64,000 nt of DNA from Phaeacidiphilus oryzae TH49. GTDB lineage: Bacteria > Actinomycetota > Actinomycetes > Streptomycetales > Streptomycetaceae. The notes beneath the pieces are model-generated. The model was not told the origin of the DNA. It did not search any database and saw nothing but the letters and a program-made list of their open reading frames with translations. Where the stretch lies: positions 2,054,055-2,118,054 of the forward strand of contig NZ_JQMQ01000005.1 in NCBI RefSeq assembly GCF_000744815.1. Direction: 5' to 3'. Shown here in pieces: positions 1-12,002 of the stretch. The position numbers and the translations under genes are program-made. Position 1 is the stretch's first letter. Every line of letters starts with the position of its first letter.

Positions 1-1
1 A

Positions 2-19
2 GCACGCGCAAGGGCGTGC
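2..19. terminator. short hairpin downstream of the first gene
   Basis: A 6-bp perfect stem (GCACGC at 2-7, GCGTGC at 14-19) with a 6-nt loop lies 49 bases past the stop of the leftward gene that ends at 68. Between them a 14-bp unit is directly repeated at 22-35 and 36-49. It could act as an intrinsic terminator for that gene, but the stem is short and no T-run is visible. Confidence 0.3.
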
Positions 20-67
20 GGGGAGCGTGGCGCGTGGAGCGTGGCGCGTGGGGCGCTCAGCCCCGGA

Positions 68-544
68 TCAGCCGGCCGCGGCCGGTTCCCGCCGCACCCC
101 GGCGGCGTCCAGCAGCTTCCGCAGCCGCGGCTCCTCGCCGCAGACCACGAGGAGCGTACGGGCCCGCCCCAGCGCGCCGGCCAGCGCCTGGCCGATCCGC
201 GCGTCGTCGCCGCCGTTGACCGCCAGCACCACCGCGGCCCGCTTGGCCGGGCGGCTGATCAGGGCGTCGGCGTAGAACACGTCCGCCGCCTCGTCCAGCT
301 GGGCCCAGTAGCGGTCCTCGCCGAAGCCGGACTCGTGGACCTGCCACGGGTGGGGGTCGCCGGTGGTCAGCACCAGCACCTCGCCCGGCTCGCGGCCGGC
401 CTCGAGCAGCAGGTCGACGGCCTCGTCGGCGCGGTCCAGGGCGTCCCCGGGGGCGGCGGACACCAGCTGGACCTCGGCCGTCGGCGGAGCGGCGGCCGCC
501 GCGGCCGGACGCCGAGGCCCCGGGCCCGGCTTGGGGATCCGCAC
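68..544 (-). CDS. conserved hypothetical protein, possibly N-terminally frameshifted
   Basis: A 158-residue reading frame from a GTG. The first 25 residues are Pro/Ala-rich; from residue about 27 the protein becomes a compact alpha/beta sequence (EVQLVSAAPGDALDRADEAV, then VLVLTTGDPHPW and VVLAVNGG). I recognise this as a protein common beside rnhB in streptomycetes, of unknown function. No usable SD precedes the GTG, and no ATG or GTG lies upstream in this frame before a stop at 725-727. In the neighbouring frame an ATG at 744 opens a stretch with good Streptomyces codon bias (MPSDLPEEPEIHQTV) that turns into Arg/Pro nonsense in the GC run near 560-600. The true protein may therefore start at 744 and change frame there. 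Confidence 0.6.
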   Translation of the reverse strand: MRIPKPGPGPRRPAAAAAAPPTAEVQLVSAAPGDALDRADEAVDLLLEAGREPGEVLVLTTGDPHPWQVHESGFGEDRYWAQLDEAADVFYADALISRPAKRAAVVLAVNGGDDARIGQALAGALGRARTLLVVCGEEPRLRKLLDAAGVRREPAAAG

Positions 545-870
545 GGACTTGGGTCCGGGCCGGTCCGCGCGCGGCGGCGCGGGGCGCGGCGGCGCGGGCC
601 GGGCCCGGCGGGGGATGCGGAAGAGGGGGAAGGATCGGGTGAAGCTGAGGGCTTGGCGGCTGCGTCCGACTCGTGGTGGGAAGGAACGCCGCTGCCGGGA
701 ACGGTCTGGTGGATCTCCGGCTCCTCAGGGAGGTCTGACGGCATACGCCGATGTCTATCAAATGGCGGTGAGCGGCGCATAGCCACCCCCCGCACCGAAT
801 CGAACGCGGTGCGCCGTATCCGCTGGCCGCAGCACCTGTCGCGGCTCCCCCAGAAAAACCCGACGGCTCG

Positions 871-1566
871 TCAGAAACCCAGCGCCAGCTGCTCGTCGGG
901 GCTCTCGCCGGCGCCGGAGCCCTGCCGCGGCAGCTTGCGGTGGCGCCACTGCGGCAGGTCGTCGAGATAGGCCCAGGAGAGCCGGTGGTGGTCGGTCGGG
1001 CCGAATTCGGACAGCGCCGCCCGGTGGACCGGGGAGGGGTAGCCGGCGTTCGACTCGAAGCCGTAGGCCGGGTACTCCGGCGCCAGCCCGGCCATCAGCT
1101 CGTCCCGATGGACCTTGGCCAGCACCGAGGCGGCGGCGACCGACACGCAGGACTGGTCGCCCTTGATCACCGTGCGGACCCGCCAGGGCCCGCCCAGGTA
1201 GTCGTGCTTGCCGTCCAGGATCACCGCGTCGGGGCGGATCGGCAGCGCCTCCAGGGCGCGCACCGCCGCCAGCCGCAGCGCGGCCGTCATCCCCAGCTCG
1301 TCGCACTCCCGCGAACTCGCCTGCCCCAGCGCGAACCCGGTCACCCACGTGCGGAGCTGCCCGGCCATCTCGGTGCGCCGCTTGGGGGTGAGGAGCTTGG
1401 AGTCGGTCAGCCCCTCCGGGGCCCGCCGCAGTCCGGTGATCGCGGCGCCGACGGTGACCGGCCCGGCCCAGGCGCCCCGGCCGACCTCGTCCACCCCCGC
1501 GACCACCTTCGCGCCGTGGGCCCGCAGCGAGCGCTCCACGCTGTGGGTGGGGGGAACGACGACCAT
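871..1566 (-). CDS. rnhB: ribonuclease HII
   Basis: Cleaves the RNA strand of RNA-DNA hybrids and starts removal of single ribonucleotides misincorporated in DNA; cytoplasmic. The 231-residue protein has the family signature [13 protein letters not shown] at residues 24-36, giving catalytic Asp26 and Glu27. LTDSKLL follows near 54-60, LDGKHDY carries Asp118, and KGDQ near 136-139 carries the likely fourth acidic residue. Length is typical. The ATG is preceded by CAGGT at a usable distance. The C-terminal tail past residue 205 is polar and not conserved in the family. It lies 64 bases downstream of the TetR gene on the same strand and is followed by the hypothetical gene ending at 68. This is a housekeeping gene. 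Confidence 0.95.
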   Translation of the reverse strand: MVVVPPTHSVERSLRAHGAKVVAGVDEVGRGAWAGPVTVGAAITGLRRAPEGLTDSKLLTPKRRTEMAGQLRTWVTGFALGQASSRECDELGMTAALRLAAVRALEALPIRPDAVILDGKHDYLGGPWRVRTVIKGDQSCVSVAAASVLAKVHRDELMAGLAPEYPAYGFESNAGYPSPVHRAALSEFGPTDHHRLSWAYLDDLPQWRHRKLPRQGSGAGESPDEQLALGF

Positions 1567-1630
1567 GACGGTGACCTGCCGGGTGTGCGCGGATGGGATC
1601 CTGGAACGGCACCAGCATAGGGCGCGGGGC

Positions 1631-2374
1631 TCAGCCCGCCGGACGCCCCGCCCCTCCTCCAGTGTCCTCCCCGGCCCGGACCAGCGGGAGGAGGACCTGG
1701 TCGACCACCGCCCGGGCCTCGTCCTCGTCCGGATCGGCGCCGCGCATCTTGGTCCGGTACAGCAGCATCGCCGGCAGCACGTCCGCGACCAGCGGGCAGG
1801 CCGCGCCCGGCCGCACCTCGCCGCGCCGCTCGCCCTCCGCGAGCACCGCCTGGATCAGCTCGGTCACCGGCTCCACCACCCGCTGGTGGACCAGTTCGAA
1901 GAAGGCCTGGGCGTGCTCGTGGTCCAGCTCGTCGATGACCGCCCGCAGGGCGCTGCCCGGATGGCTGCGCATCGCGGTCAGCATCCGGTCGGCGACCGAG
2001 AGGAGGTCGGAGCGGAGGCTTCCGGTCTCCGGCAGCGGGCCGACCTCGGGCAGGCAGGTCCGGAGCGCGTCCATCACCAGGTCCTGCTTGGACTGCCAGC
2101 GGCGGTACAGCGCGGCCTTGCCGGTCTGCGCCCCGCTGGCCACGCCTTCCATGGTCAGCTTGGCGTAGCCGCAGGCCACCAGCTCGCGGAGGGTGGCCTC
2201 GTAGATCGCCGACTCCAGCTGCTTGCCGCGGCGCCGCAGCGGCGCGAGGCCCCGCGGACAGACGCCCGAGGCGCGCGCCCCGCTCGCCGCGTCCACCGCG
2301 CCTGATCCGGCGCCGTCCCTCGACGCGCTCTTCCCGGTGCCGGCTGCGCCGGACCGGCGGCTCGGCAGGACCAT
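1631..2374 (-). CDS. TetR/AcrR family repressor of the adjacent MFS exporter
   Basis: A 247-residue TetR-type regulator. After a low-complexity, basic N-terminal arm of about 50 residues comes the helix-turn-helix ([21 protein letters not shown]) and then a helical ligand-binding domain. I start it at the ATG at 2374 because GGAG sits 8 bases upstream; an in-frame ATG at 2425 would add 17 residues but has no SD. It is transcribed away from the MFS gene at 2542, and two near-identical palindromes lie in the gap. The arrangement is the usual one for a repressor controlling itself and a drug pump, with the pump substrate as probable inducer. The inducer cannot be read from the sequence. Confidence 0.85.
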   Translation of the reverse strand: MVLPSRRSGAAGTGKSASRDGAGSGAVDAASGARASGVCPRGLAPLRRRGKQLESAIYEATLRELVACGYAKLTMEGVASGAQTGKAALYRRWQSKQDLVMDALRTCLPEVGPLPETGSLRSDLLSVADRMLTAMRSHPGSALRAVIDELDHEHAQAFFELVHQRVVEPVTELIQAVLAEGERRGEVRPGAACPLVADVLPAMLLYRTKMRGADPDEDEARAVVDQVLLPLVRAGEDTGGGAGRPAG

Positions 2375-2453
2375 ACGGCGGCTCCAACTCCCGGACGGCG
2401 CCCGGCCCCCGGTCTCGCCCGGCATGCCGAGGGCGGGCCCCGCGTCTACTCCT

Positions 2454-2519
2454 AGAGAACGATTGCGTTCACTACATCCCCCGCCTACCCTCGGATTGTA
2501 GTGAACGGCTCCGTTCTCT
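2454..2519. promoter_or_regulatory. pair of TetR operators between repressor and exporter
   Basis: Two arms, 2454-2476 and 2497-2519, are inverted copies of AGAGAACG-N5-GTTCACTACA and differ only in the central five bases. Inside each arm is a 14-bp palindrome GAACG-N4-CGTTC (2457-2470 and 2503-2516). The palindrome centres are 46 bp apart. This layout suggests two dimer sites, one for each divergent promoter, read by the TetR protein encoded at 1631-2374. Confidence 0.75.
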
Positions 2520-2541
2520 CCTAGTGTCCGGAGGGCCTGTC

Positions 2542-4110
2542 ATGGCCGTATCCCCACCAGCGAGCTCACCACCGGCCACCGTTCTGGCGCGACCCGGACC
2601 GCCCCGCGCGCGGCTCGGCAGGCATCCCGCCGTGACCCTGACCGTGATCGCCGCGACCCAGCTGATGGTGGTCCTCGACGTCACCATCGTGAACATCGCA
2701 CTGCCGCACATCCAGCGCGCACTGCACTTCTCCACCACCGACCTCACGTGGGTCGTCAACGCCTACACCCTCACCTTCGGCGGACTCCTCCTGCTGGGCG
2801 GGCGGTTGGGCGACATCCTCGGCCGCCGCCGGGTGTTCATCACCGGCGTGCTGCTCTTCGCCGGCGCCTCGATGCTCGGCGGCTTCGCCCCCGACTCCGG
2901 CTGGCTGCTGGCCGCACGCGCCCTCCAGGGCGTCGGCGGCGCCATCGCCTCGCCCACCGCGCTGGCACTGATCGCCACCAACTTCGCCGAGGGCCCCGAG
3001 CGCAACCGGGCGTTCGGCGTCCTCTCCGCGGTGGCCGGGGCCGGCGGCGCCATCGGACTGCTGGCCGGCGGAATGCTCACCTCCTGGCTGTCCTGGCGGT
3101 GGGTGCTCTTCGTCAACGTGCCGATCGGCATCGCCATCGCCGTCCTCGCCCCGCTCTACATCAACGAGTCCGAACGGCATCCCGGCCGCTTCGACCTGAC
3201 GGGCGCGCTGACCTCCACGGCCGGACTCGGCTCCCTGGTCTTCGGCTTCATCCGGGCCGCCCAGCACGGCTGGTCGGATCCCGTGGCACTGGGGGCGTTC
3301 GGCGCGGCCGCACTGCTCCTCACCGCCTTCCTCCTGGTCGAGCGGAGGACCGCGCAGCCGATCACGCCGCTCCGGCTGTTCCGGGAGCGCAACCGCAGCG
3401 GCAGCTTCGCGATGATGATGCTGCTGGCCGCGGCGATGTTCTCGGTCTTCTTCTTCCTGACCCTCTTCGTGCAGAACATCCTCGGCTACAGCCCGCTGCG
3501 GGCCGGCGTCGCCTTCCTGCCGATCAGTGCGGCGATCATCGTCGCGGCGCAGTTCTCCTCGCGCCTGCAGAGCCGGTTCGGCCCCAAACCCTTCCTGGCC
3601 ACCGGTGCGCTGCTGACCACTGTCGGGCTGTTCTGGCTCACCCGCACCAGCGCCCACACCGGCTATGTGGACGGCATGCTCGGCCCGACGCTGCTCTTCG
3701 GACTCGGGATGGGGCTGATCTTCGTCCCGGTGATGCTGATCGCGGTCTCGGGAGTGCCGGTGGAGGAGACCGGCGCCGCCACCGGGATGCTCAACACCAC
3801 GCAGCAGGTGGGGGGTTCACTGGGGTTGTCCATCCTCACCACGGTCTTCGCCACCGCCACCCGCAACGAGGGACGGCACCAGGCGGCGGACTTCCTGGCG
3901 CACGCGTCCCCGCAGCAGCTCGCCCAGTTCAAGCACACCGGCCAGCTGCCCGCGCCGTACGCCTCGCAGGTGCTCGCCCACGGCATCGCCAGGGCGTATG
4001 AGATGGGCGTGGTCTTCGGCGTCCTCGCGCTGCTGATCGCGGTCTTCGTGATCCGCGCCGGGCGGACCGGCGAACCCGCCGCCGACAGCCTCCCCGCGGG
4101 CGGCGCCTGA
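2542..4110 (+). CDS. MFS drug:H+ antiporter, DHA2 (EmrB/QacA) family
   Basis: A 522-residue inner-membrane exporter of the 14-helix DHA2 family. Helix 1 carries LDVTIVNIALPHIQ and the helix 2-3 loop the MFS signature GGRLGDILGRRR. The antiporter motif region follows (GLLAGGMLTSWLSWRWVLFV), and about 14 hydrophobic segments run to residue 510. The ATG at 2542 is chosen because GGAGGG lies 7 bases upstream; the in-frame GTG at 2524 would put that SD inside the gene. It is divergent from the TetR gene and ends one base before a very strong hairpin. Efflux of a hydrophobic drug or metabolite is the family role; the substrate is unknown. Confidence 0.92.
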   Translation: MAVSPPASSPPATVLARPGPPRARLGRHPAVTLTVIAATQLMVVLDVTIVNIALPHIQRALHFSTTDLTWVVNAYTLTFGGLLLLGGRLGDILGRRRVFITGVLLFAGASMLGGFAPDSGWLLAARALQGVGGAIASPTALALIATNFAEGPERNRAFGVLSAVAGAGGAIGLLAGGMLTSWLSWRWVLFVNVPIGIAIAVLAPLYINESERHPGRFDLTGALTSTAGLGSLVFGFIRAAQHGWSDPVALGAFGAAALLLTAFLLVERRTAQPITPLRLFRERNRSGSFAMMMLLAAAMFSVFFFLTLFVQNILGYSPLRAGVAFLPISAAIIVAAQFSSRLQSRFGPKPFLATGALLTTVGLFWLTRTSAHTGYVDGMLGPTLLFGLGMGLIFVPVMLIAVSGVPVEETGAATGMLNTTQQVGGSLGLSILTTVFATATRNEGRHQAADFLAHASPQQLAQFKHTGQLPAPYASQVLAHGIARAYEMGVVFGVLALLIAVFVIRAGRTGEPAADSLPAGGA

Positions 4111-4158
4111 CCGTGCGCCGGCCCGGCCGGGTCACCTCCCGGCCGGGCCGGCGCACGG
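4111..4158. terminator. 20-bp-stem bidirectional terminator
   Basis: Directly after the MFS stop, 4111-4130 and 4139-4158 are perfect 20-bp complements around an 8-base loop (GTCACCTC). It sits between the convergent MFS gene and the NmrA-like gene and probably terminates both. Confidence 0.85.
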
Positions 4159-4191
4159 CTCTCGGCTCTCGGCTCTCGACTCTCGGCTCCC
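4157..4191. repeat. 7-bp microsatellite, five units
   Basis: Units GGCTCTC, GGCTCTC, GGCTCTC, GACTCTC and GGCTCCC run head to tail just after the terminator, in a non-coding gap. Confidence 0.75.
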
Positions 4192-4246
4192 GGGCTCCCA
4201 CCGCCCGGCGCTCGGCCCGCAGCACCCGGCGGTCAGTCCCCAGTCC

Positions 4247-5034
4247 TCAGCGACCGGCGACGTTCTCCGCCAGGTACTCCTCCCAGGTGCGGCGCCCGTC
4301 GGCGTGTTCCGGCGCCAGATGGCCGCCCTCCCGGTAGCCGGCGAAGACCTTGCCGGGGAACGGGACCGGCAGCACCCGCCGGTTCAGCCCGGTCGCCCGC
4401 AGATACGCCTCGGCCAGGTCGACCACCGCGCGCACCTCGGGCCCCCGAAGTCCGGCACCCGCCGGGACGGACCCGCGTCGACCAGGCCCACCAGCCGCTC
4501 GGCGACCTCGTCCACCTCCACCGGCTGGAAGCTCACCCCGGACGGCAGCGGCATCACCGGCACCTTGGCCACGCCGCCGATGATCATCTTGAGGAGGTCG
4601 TGGAACTGGGTCGCCCGCAGGATGCTCCACGGCACCGGCGACCCCGCGATCTCCCCCTCCACCGCCAGCTTCGTCCGGTAGTAGCCGAGCGGCACCCGGT
4701 CCACCCCGACGATCGAGACGTACACCAGGTGGCCGGCCCGGCGCGCCGCCTCCACCAGGTTCCGCCCCGCGGTGATGTCCGCGTTCGACCGCCGCGGGTC
4801 GCTGGCGCAGTGCACCACCGCGGTGGCGCCGTCCAGGGCCGCGTCCAGGCCGACCCCCTCGACCAGGTCGCCCACGCACCACTCGACGCTCTTCGGCACC
4901 TTCGCCGCGGCCCCGCCCAGCGGCCGGGCCTTCCGGCTCAGCAACCGCACCGCGTGGCCGTCCTCCACCAGGCGCCGCACCAGCGGCCTGCCCAGCGTCC
5001 CCGTCCCGCCCGTCACCAGCACCGTCTCACTCAC
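4247..5034 (-). pseudogene. NmrA-like / atypical SDR NAD(P)-binding protein, frameshifted
   Basis: Starts at a GTG (5034) with GGGAGG upstream and reads SETVLVTGGTGTLGRPLVRR, the Rossmann TGGTGTLG motif of NmrA/NDUFA9-type atypical short-chain dehydrogenases. It continues through VVHCASDPRR and YYRTKLAVEGE. Near 4438-4450 the frame breaks: VPDFGGP should continue as EVRAVVDLAEAYLRATG, but that sequence is one frame away. The rest (to WEEYLAENVAGR and a TGA at 4247) is intact in the second frame. One missing or extra base in the run GGGGGCCC explains it. Restored, the protein is about 260 residues, normal for the family. Either a young pseudogene or a sequencing error. It is divergent from rarD. 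Confidence 0.75.
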
Positions 5035-5212
5035 CGCGGCCTCCCAGGATCCGCCAGTGCGCCTTTCCCGCAGCGTAGTCCCGGAGGCCCGGCTTCCCCA
5101 GTCTTCGGCGCCCTTCCGCCTGTCAGAACCCAAATGGCGAAACACTGATGACACCGCGCGGCGCCAGGCTCTAACCTCCTCTCGGCGACGGGCTCCTGAA
5201 CGGGGTGGGCGG

Positions 5213-6220
5213 ATGGGACGGCAGAGCGAGCGCACCGGCATCTGGCTGGGCGCGGCGGCGTACGGACTGTGGGGCCTCTTCCCCCTGTACTGGCCGCTGC
5301 TGAAGCCCAGCGGGGCCGGTGAGATCCTGGCCAGCCGGATGGCCTGGTCGCTGGTGGCGGTGGCGGTGATCCTGCTGGTCCGGCGCCAGTGGTCCTGGCT
5401 GCGCCCGCTGCTGCGGCAGCCCCGGCGGCTGCTCGTCCTGGCCTGCGCGGCGACCGTCATCTCGGTCAACTGGGGCGTCTACATCTGGGCGGTCAACGAC
5501 GGCCGGGTGGTCGAGGCGGCCCTCGGCTACTTCATCAACCCGCTGGTCACCATCGCCCTGGGGGTGCTGGTCCTGCGCGAGAGGCTGCGGCCCGCGCAGT
5601 GGGCGGCGGTCGGCATCGGCGCCGTCGCGGTGCTCGTCCTGGCCCTCGGCTACGGGCGACTGCCCTGGGTGGCCCTGGTCCTCGCCTTCTCCTTCGGCAG
5701 CTACGGACTGCTGAAGAAGAAGGCCGCGCTCGGCGGGCTGGAGAGCCTGGCCGCGGAGACCGGCCTGCAGTTCCTGCCCGCCGTGGCCTACCTCCTGGTC
5801 ATCAACCTGGCCGCGAGCGGCGGCGGCACCTACCGCGGCGGCTCCCCCGGCCATGTCGCCCTCCTCGCGCTGAGCGGCGTGGTCACCGCGATCCCGCTGC
5901 TCTGCTTCGGCGCCGCCGCGGTCCGGATCCCGCTCAGCACCATCGGCCTGCTCCAGTACCTGGCGCCGATCTTCCAGTTCCTCCTCGGGGTCACCGTCGA
6001 CCACGAGCACATGCCGCTGGGCCGCTGGCTCGGCTTCGCCCTGGTCTGGCTGGCCCTGGTCCTCCTCACCGCCGACGCGATCCGCGCCGGACGGGCCGGA
6101 CGGGCCGGCCGGGCCGGGCGGGCCGGGCGCCGCCCCGGCCTCCCGCTGCCGGACGGACCCGCACCGGTCCCGGCCGCCGCCACCGGCCCGGCCCCGGCGG
6201 ACGCCTCCGAGCAGCTCTGA
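5213..6220 (+). CDS. rarD: EamA-family permease RarD
   Basis: A 335-residue integral membrane protein with about ten hydrophobic helices in two EamA halves. GIWLGAAAYGLWGLFPLYW is the hallmark RarD N-terminus, and ASRMAWSLVAVAVILL, SVNWGVYIWAVNDGRVVEAA and YFINPLVTIALGVLVLRERL follow in the family order. The ATG is the start that fits the first helix; a long open stretch upstream in the same frame is not coding-like. The C-terminus ends in a low-complexity tail with five GRA(G) units encoded by a GGGCCGGGC-type repeat at about 6090-6130. RarD proteins are exporters of unknown substrate despite the historical chloramphenicol-sensitivity name. It is 145 bases ahead of the ABC-F gene. Confidence 0.9.
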   Translation: MGRQSERTGIWLGAAAYGLWGLFPLYWPLLKPSGAGEILASRMAWSLVAVAVILLVRRQWSWLRPLLRQPRRLLVLACAATVISVNWGVYIWAVNDGRVVEAALGYFINPLVTIALGVLVLRERLRPAQWAAVGIGAVAVLVLALGYGRLPWVALVLAFSFGSYGLLKKKAALGGLESLAAETGLQFLPAVAYLLVINLAASGGGTYRGGSPGHVALLALSGVVTAIPLLCFGAAAVRIPLSTIGLLQYLAPIFQFLLGVTVDHEHMPLGRWLGFALVWLALVLLTADAIRAGRAGRAGRAGRAGRRPGLPLPDGPAPVPAAATGPAPADASEQL

Positions 6221-6365
6221 GCCGCGGCCGGTCGCCTTCGCGCCGGTGGCCCGGAAAATCACCAGCCGTCTTCGGCCCGCACCTGGCACCCTGGCCCGTG
6301 GTGGGCGTCCGGCGAGCCGGCGGCCTCCGGCAGCGCCGCCGTACCGAAGAGAAGGACGAACCGCG

Positions 6366-7985
6366 ATGGGACACCTGGAAGCCTCGCACCTCGAGTACTA
6401 CCTGCCGGACGGGCGCGTGCTCCTCGGCGACGCGTCGTTCCGGGTGGGCGAGCGCTCGGTCGCGGCCCTGGTGGGGGCGAACGGCGCGGGCAAGACGACC
6501 CTGCTGCGGCTGCTCTCCGGGGAGCTCAGACCGCACGGCGGGACGGTGACGTCCAGCGGCGGGGTCGGCGTGATGCGGCAGTTCGTCGGGTCGGTGCGGG
6601 ACGAGAGCACCGTCCGCGACCTGCTGGTCTCCGTCGCCCCGCCGCGGATCCGGACGGCCGCGGCGGCCGTGGACGCCGGGGAGCACCTGATCATGACGGT
6701 CGACGACGAGGCCGCCCAGATGAAGTACGCCCAGGCGCTGGCCGACTGGGCGGAGGCCGGCGGCTACGAGGCCGAGACCGTCTGGGACATGTGCACCATG
6801 GCGGCGCTCGGCGTCCCCTACGAGAAGGCCCAGTGGCGACAGGTGCGCACCCTCTCCGGCGGCGAGCAGAAGCGGCTGGTGCTGGAGGCGCTGCTGCGCG
6901 GCCCGGACGAGGTACTGCTCCTCGACGAGCCGGACAACTATCTGGACGTCCCCGGCAAGCGGTGGCTGGAGGAGCGGCTCGGCGAGACCGGCAAGACGGT
7001 CCTCTTCGTCTCGCACGACCGGGAGTTGCTGGCCCGGGCCGCCAAGCGGATCATCGCGGTGGAGCCGAGCCCGGCCGGCTCGGACGTCTGGGTGCACGGC
7101 GGCGGCTTCGGCACCTTCCACGAGGCCCGCCAGGAGCGCTTCGCCCGCTTCGAGGAGCTGCGCCGCCGCTGGGACGAGAAGCACGCCCAGCTGAGGCGGC
7201 TGGTGCAGGACCTCCAGCAGTACGCCGCCCGCAGCGACGAGATGGCCTCCCGCTACCAGGCGGCGAAGACCCGGCTGCGGAGGTTCGAGGAGATCGGCCC
7301 GCCGCCGGAGCCGCCGCGCAAGCAGGAGATCCGGATGCGGCTGCAGGGCGGCCGCACCGGCGTCCGCGCCGTCACCTGCGAGGAGCTCGAACTCACCGGG
7401 CTGATGAAGCCGTTCTCACTGGAGGTCTTCTACGGCGAGCGGGTCGCCGTGCTCGGCTCCAACGGCTCGGGCAAGTCGCACTTCCTGCGGCTCCTCGCGG
7501 GCGAGGAGGTCCCGCACGAGGGCCTGGCGAAGCTGGGCGCGCGGGTCGTACCGGGCCACTTCGCGCAGACCCACGCACACGCCGAACTGCTCGGCCGGAC
7601 GCTGGTCGACATCCTGTGGACCGAGCACGCCCGGGACCGCGGCAAGGCGATGTCCGCGCTCCGCCGCTACGAGCTCGAACGCCAGGGCGACCAGGTCTTC
7701 GAACGGCTCTCCGGGGGGCAGCAGGCCCGCTTCCAGATCCTGCTCCTCGAACTTCAGGGCACCACCCTGCTGTTGCTCGACGAGCCCACCGACAACCTCG
7801 ACCTGGAGTCGGCGGAGGCGCTGCAGGAGGGCCTGGAGTCGTATCAGGGCACCGTCCTCGCGGTCACCCACGACCGCTGGTTCGCCCGCTCCTTCGACCG
7901 GTACCTGGTCTTCGGCAGCGACGGCCGGGTACGCGAGACGCCGGAGCCGGTCTGGGACGAGCAGCGCGTCCAGCGCGCCCGGTAG
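6366..7985 (+). CDS. ABC-F family ATPase (duplicated ATP-binding protein)
   Basis: A 539-residue soluble protein with two ABC ATPase domains and no membrane segments, the ABC-F architecture. Domain 1 has Walker A GANGAGKTT near residue 38, signature LSGGEQKR and Walker B LLLDEPDNYLD. A basic linker follows (about residues 255-320, rich in Arg and Gln), then domain 2 with Walker A GSNGSGKSH, signature LSGGQQAR and LLLDEPTDNLDL. The Walker A of domain 2 ends in SH instead of ST, which may weaken hydrolysis there. ABC-F proteins act on ribosomes, in translation control or target-protection antibiotic resistance; nothing here tells which. The start fits the GAAGGA SD upstream. Confidence 0.9.
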   Translation: MGHLEASHLEYYLPDGRVLLGDASFRVGERSVAALVGANGAGKTTLLRLLSGELRPHGGTVTSSGGVGVMRQFVGSVRDESTVRDLLVSVAPPRIRTAAAAVDAGEHLIMTVDDEAAQMKYAQALADWAEAGGYEAETVWDMCTMAALGVPYEKAQWRQVRTLSGGEQKRLVLEALLRGPDEVLLLDEPDNYLDVPGKRWLEERLGETGKTVLFVSHDRELLARAAKRIIAVEPSPAGSDVWVHGGGFGTFHEARQERFARFEELRRRWDEKHAQLRRLVQDLQQYAARSDEMASRYQAAKTRLRRFEEIGPPPEPPRKQEIRMRLQGGRTGVRAVTCEELELTGLMKPFSLEVFYGERVAVLGSNGSGKSHFLRLLAGEEVPHEGLAKLGARVVPGHFAQTHAHAELLGRTLVDILWTEHARDRGKAMSALRRYELERQGDQVFERLSGGQQARFQILLLELQGTTLLLLDEPTDNLDLESAEALQEGLESYQGTVLAVTHDRWFARSFDRYLVFGSDGRVRETPEPVWDEQRVQRAR

Positions 7986-8038
7986 CGCCCGGTCGCGCCC
8001 GGCGGCCCTCGGCGGCCCTCGGCGGCGCCTGAACGACG

Positions 8039-8075
8039 GGATGCCTCCCGCCCCTTCGCGGGGCGGGAGGCATCC
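8039..8075. terminator. 16-bp-stem terminator between ABC-F and nrdJ
   Basis: GGATGCCTCCCGCCCC (8039-8054) pairs perfectly with 8060-8075 around a 5-base loop TTCGC. It lies between convergent genes and can serve both. Just beyond it, at about 8080-8120, a GTCACTGCGTCAGCAC-like unit occurs three times in imperfect form. Confidence 0.9.
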
Positions 8076-8119
8076 TCCGTCACTGCGTCAGCACGTCACT
8101 GCATCAGCACGTCACCGCG

Positions 8120-11029
<2,910 letters not shown>

Positions 11030-11287
11030 CTGCTGCTTCCTCCTCCTGGGGGCAAACGCCCCGGGCGCCCGGTTCCTTCCCTCAGGCGCTGCGTACTCTC
11101 GTCGGTCCTGCCGTGCCGCCGGGTGTCGGTCCGCGGGCATGCCGGGACCGCGTCGCCGGTCGAGGCATGTCCGTAGGACCGACCCTGTCCGCCGGACGGC
11201 GGCCGGACCCGGCTGCTGGTCTGCTGCTGATGTGACTGCTGCTGATATGCCTACCGCTCGCGCGTCACAGGGCCTTACGGCCCCGGC

Positions 11288-11788
11288 TCACCGCGCGGCG
11301 GGGGCGGGCACGGGCGCTTCCGCGTCCGGGTCCGCGGCCGGAGGCCGATCACCGCGGAGCTCCGCGATGGCCGCCTCGAAGTCTTCGAGCGATTCGTATG
11401 CCTGGTACACCGAGGCGAACCTCAGATAGGCCACCACGTCCAGCTCCTTGAGCGGGCCGAGTATGGCCAACCCGACGTCGTGGGTGGAGAGTTCGGCACT
11501 GCCGGTGAGCCGGACCGCCTCCTCCACCCGCTGGCCGAGCTGGGCCAGGGCGTCCTCGGTGACCGGTCGGCCCTGGCAGGCCTTGCGGACCCCGGAGATC
11601 ACCTTGTCCCTGCTGAACGGCTCGGTGACGCCGCTGCGCTTGATGACCATGAGCGCGGCGGTCTCGACCGTGGTGAAGCGGCGGTTGCACTCCGGGCACT
11701 GACGGCGGCGGCGGATGGCCGCGCCGTCGTCGGTGGTCCTGGAGTCCACCACGCGGCTGTCGGGATGCCGGCAGAACGGGCAATGCAT
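11288..11788 (-). CDS. nrdR: transcriptional repressor NrdR
   Basis: A 166-residue repressor of ribonucleotide reductase genes that senses ATP/dATP. The zinc ribbon is intact (Cys3, Cys6, Cys31, Cys34 in MHCPFC and CPECNRRF), followed by the basic [14 protein letters not shown] segment used in DNA binding. An ATP-cone domain covers about residues 49-139. The tail after 150 is Pro/Ala-rich and variable. The ATG is preceded by GGGAGG. Transcribed ahead of nrdJ and divergent from lexA. Its own promoter region carries two matching operator boxes at 12003-12047, consistent with autoregulation and control of nrdJ. Confidence 0.97.
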   Translation of the reverse strand: MHCPFCRHPDSRVVDSRTTDDGAAIRRRRQCPECNRRFTTVETAALMVIKRSGVTEPFSRDKVISGVRKACQGRPVTEDALAQLGQRVEEAVRLTGSAELSTHDVGLAILGPLKELDVVAYLRFASVYQAYESLEDFEAAIAELRGDRPPAADPDAEAPVPAPAAR

Positions 11789-12002
11789 GACTGGTGTGCC
11801 CCTCCCTGACGCTCGGCGGCCAAGCCGCTGGACCGCTGTCCACTGACGATCGCTGACGGTGCCTCGACTGCGCGCCACGAGGGCGGAGCTGGTCCACCGG
11901 CGGAGCGCCGCCGGGTATGGCACCACGGCCCCCAGCCGCCTCGGAAGGCGTCGGGAGCGACCACAGTCTAGGCGAAGCCCAGCGGGCTGTGCCCCGGGGG
12001 GA

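Noticed and set aside
2524-2541. GTG upstream start for the MFS exporter
   Set aside because: The GGAGGG SD would fall inside the gene; the ATG at 2542 has it at the right distance.
11030-11287. Possible cobalamin riboswitch in front of nrdJ
   Set aside because: No B12-box-like conserved segment was seen, and class II nrdJ is not the expected target of that switch.
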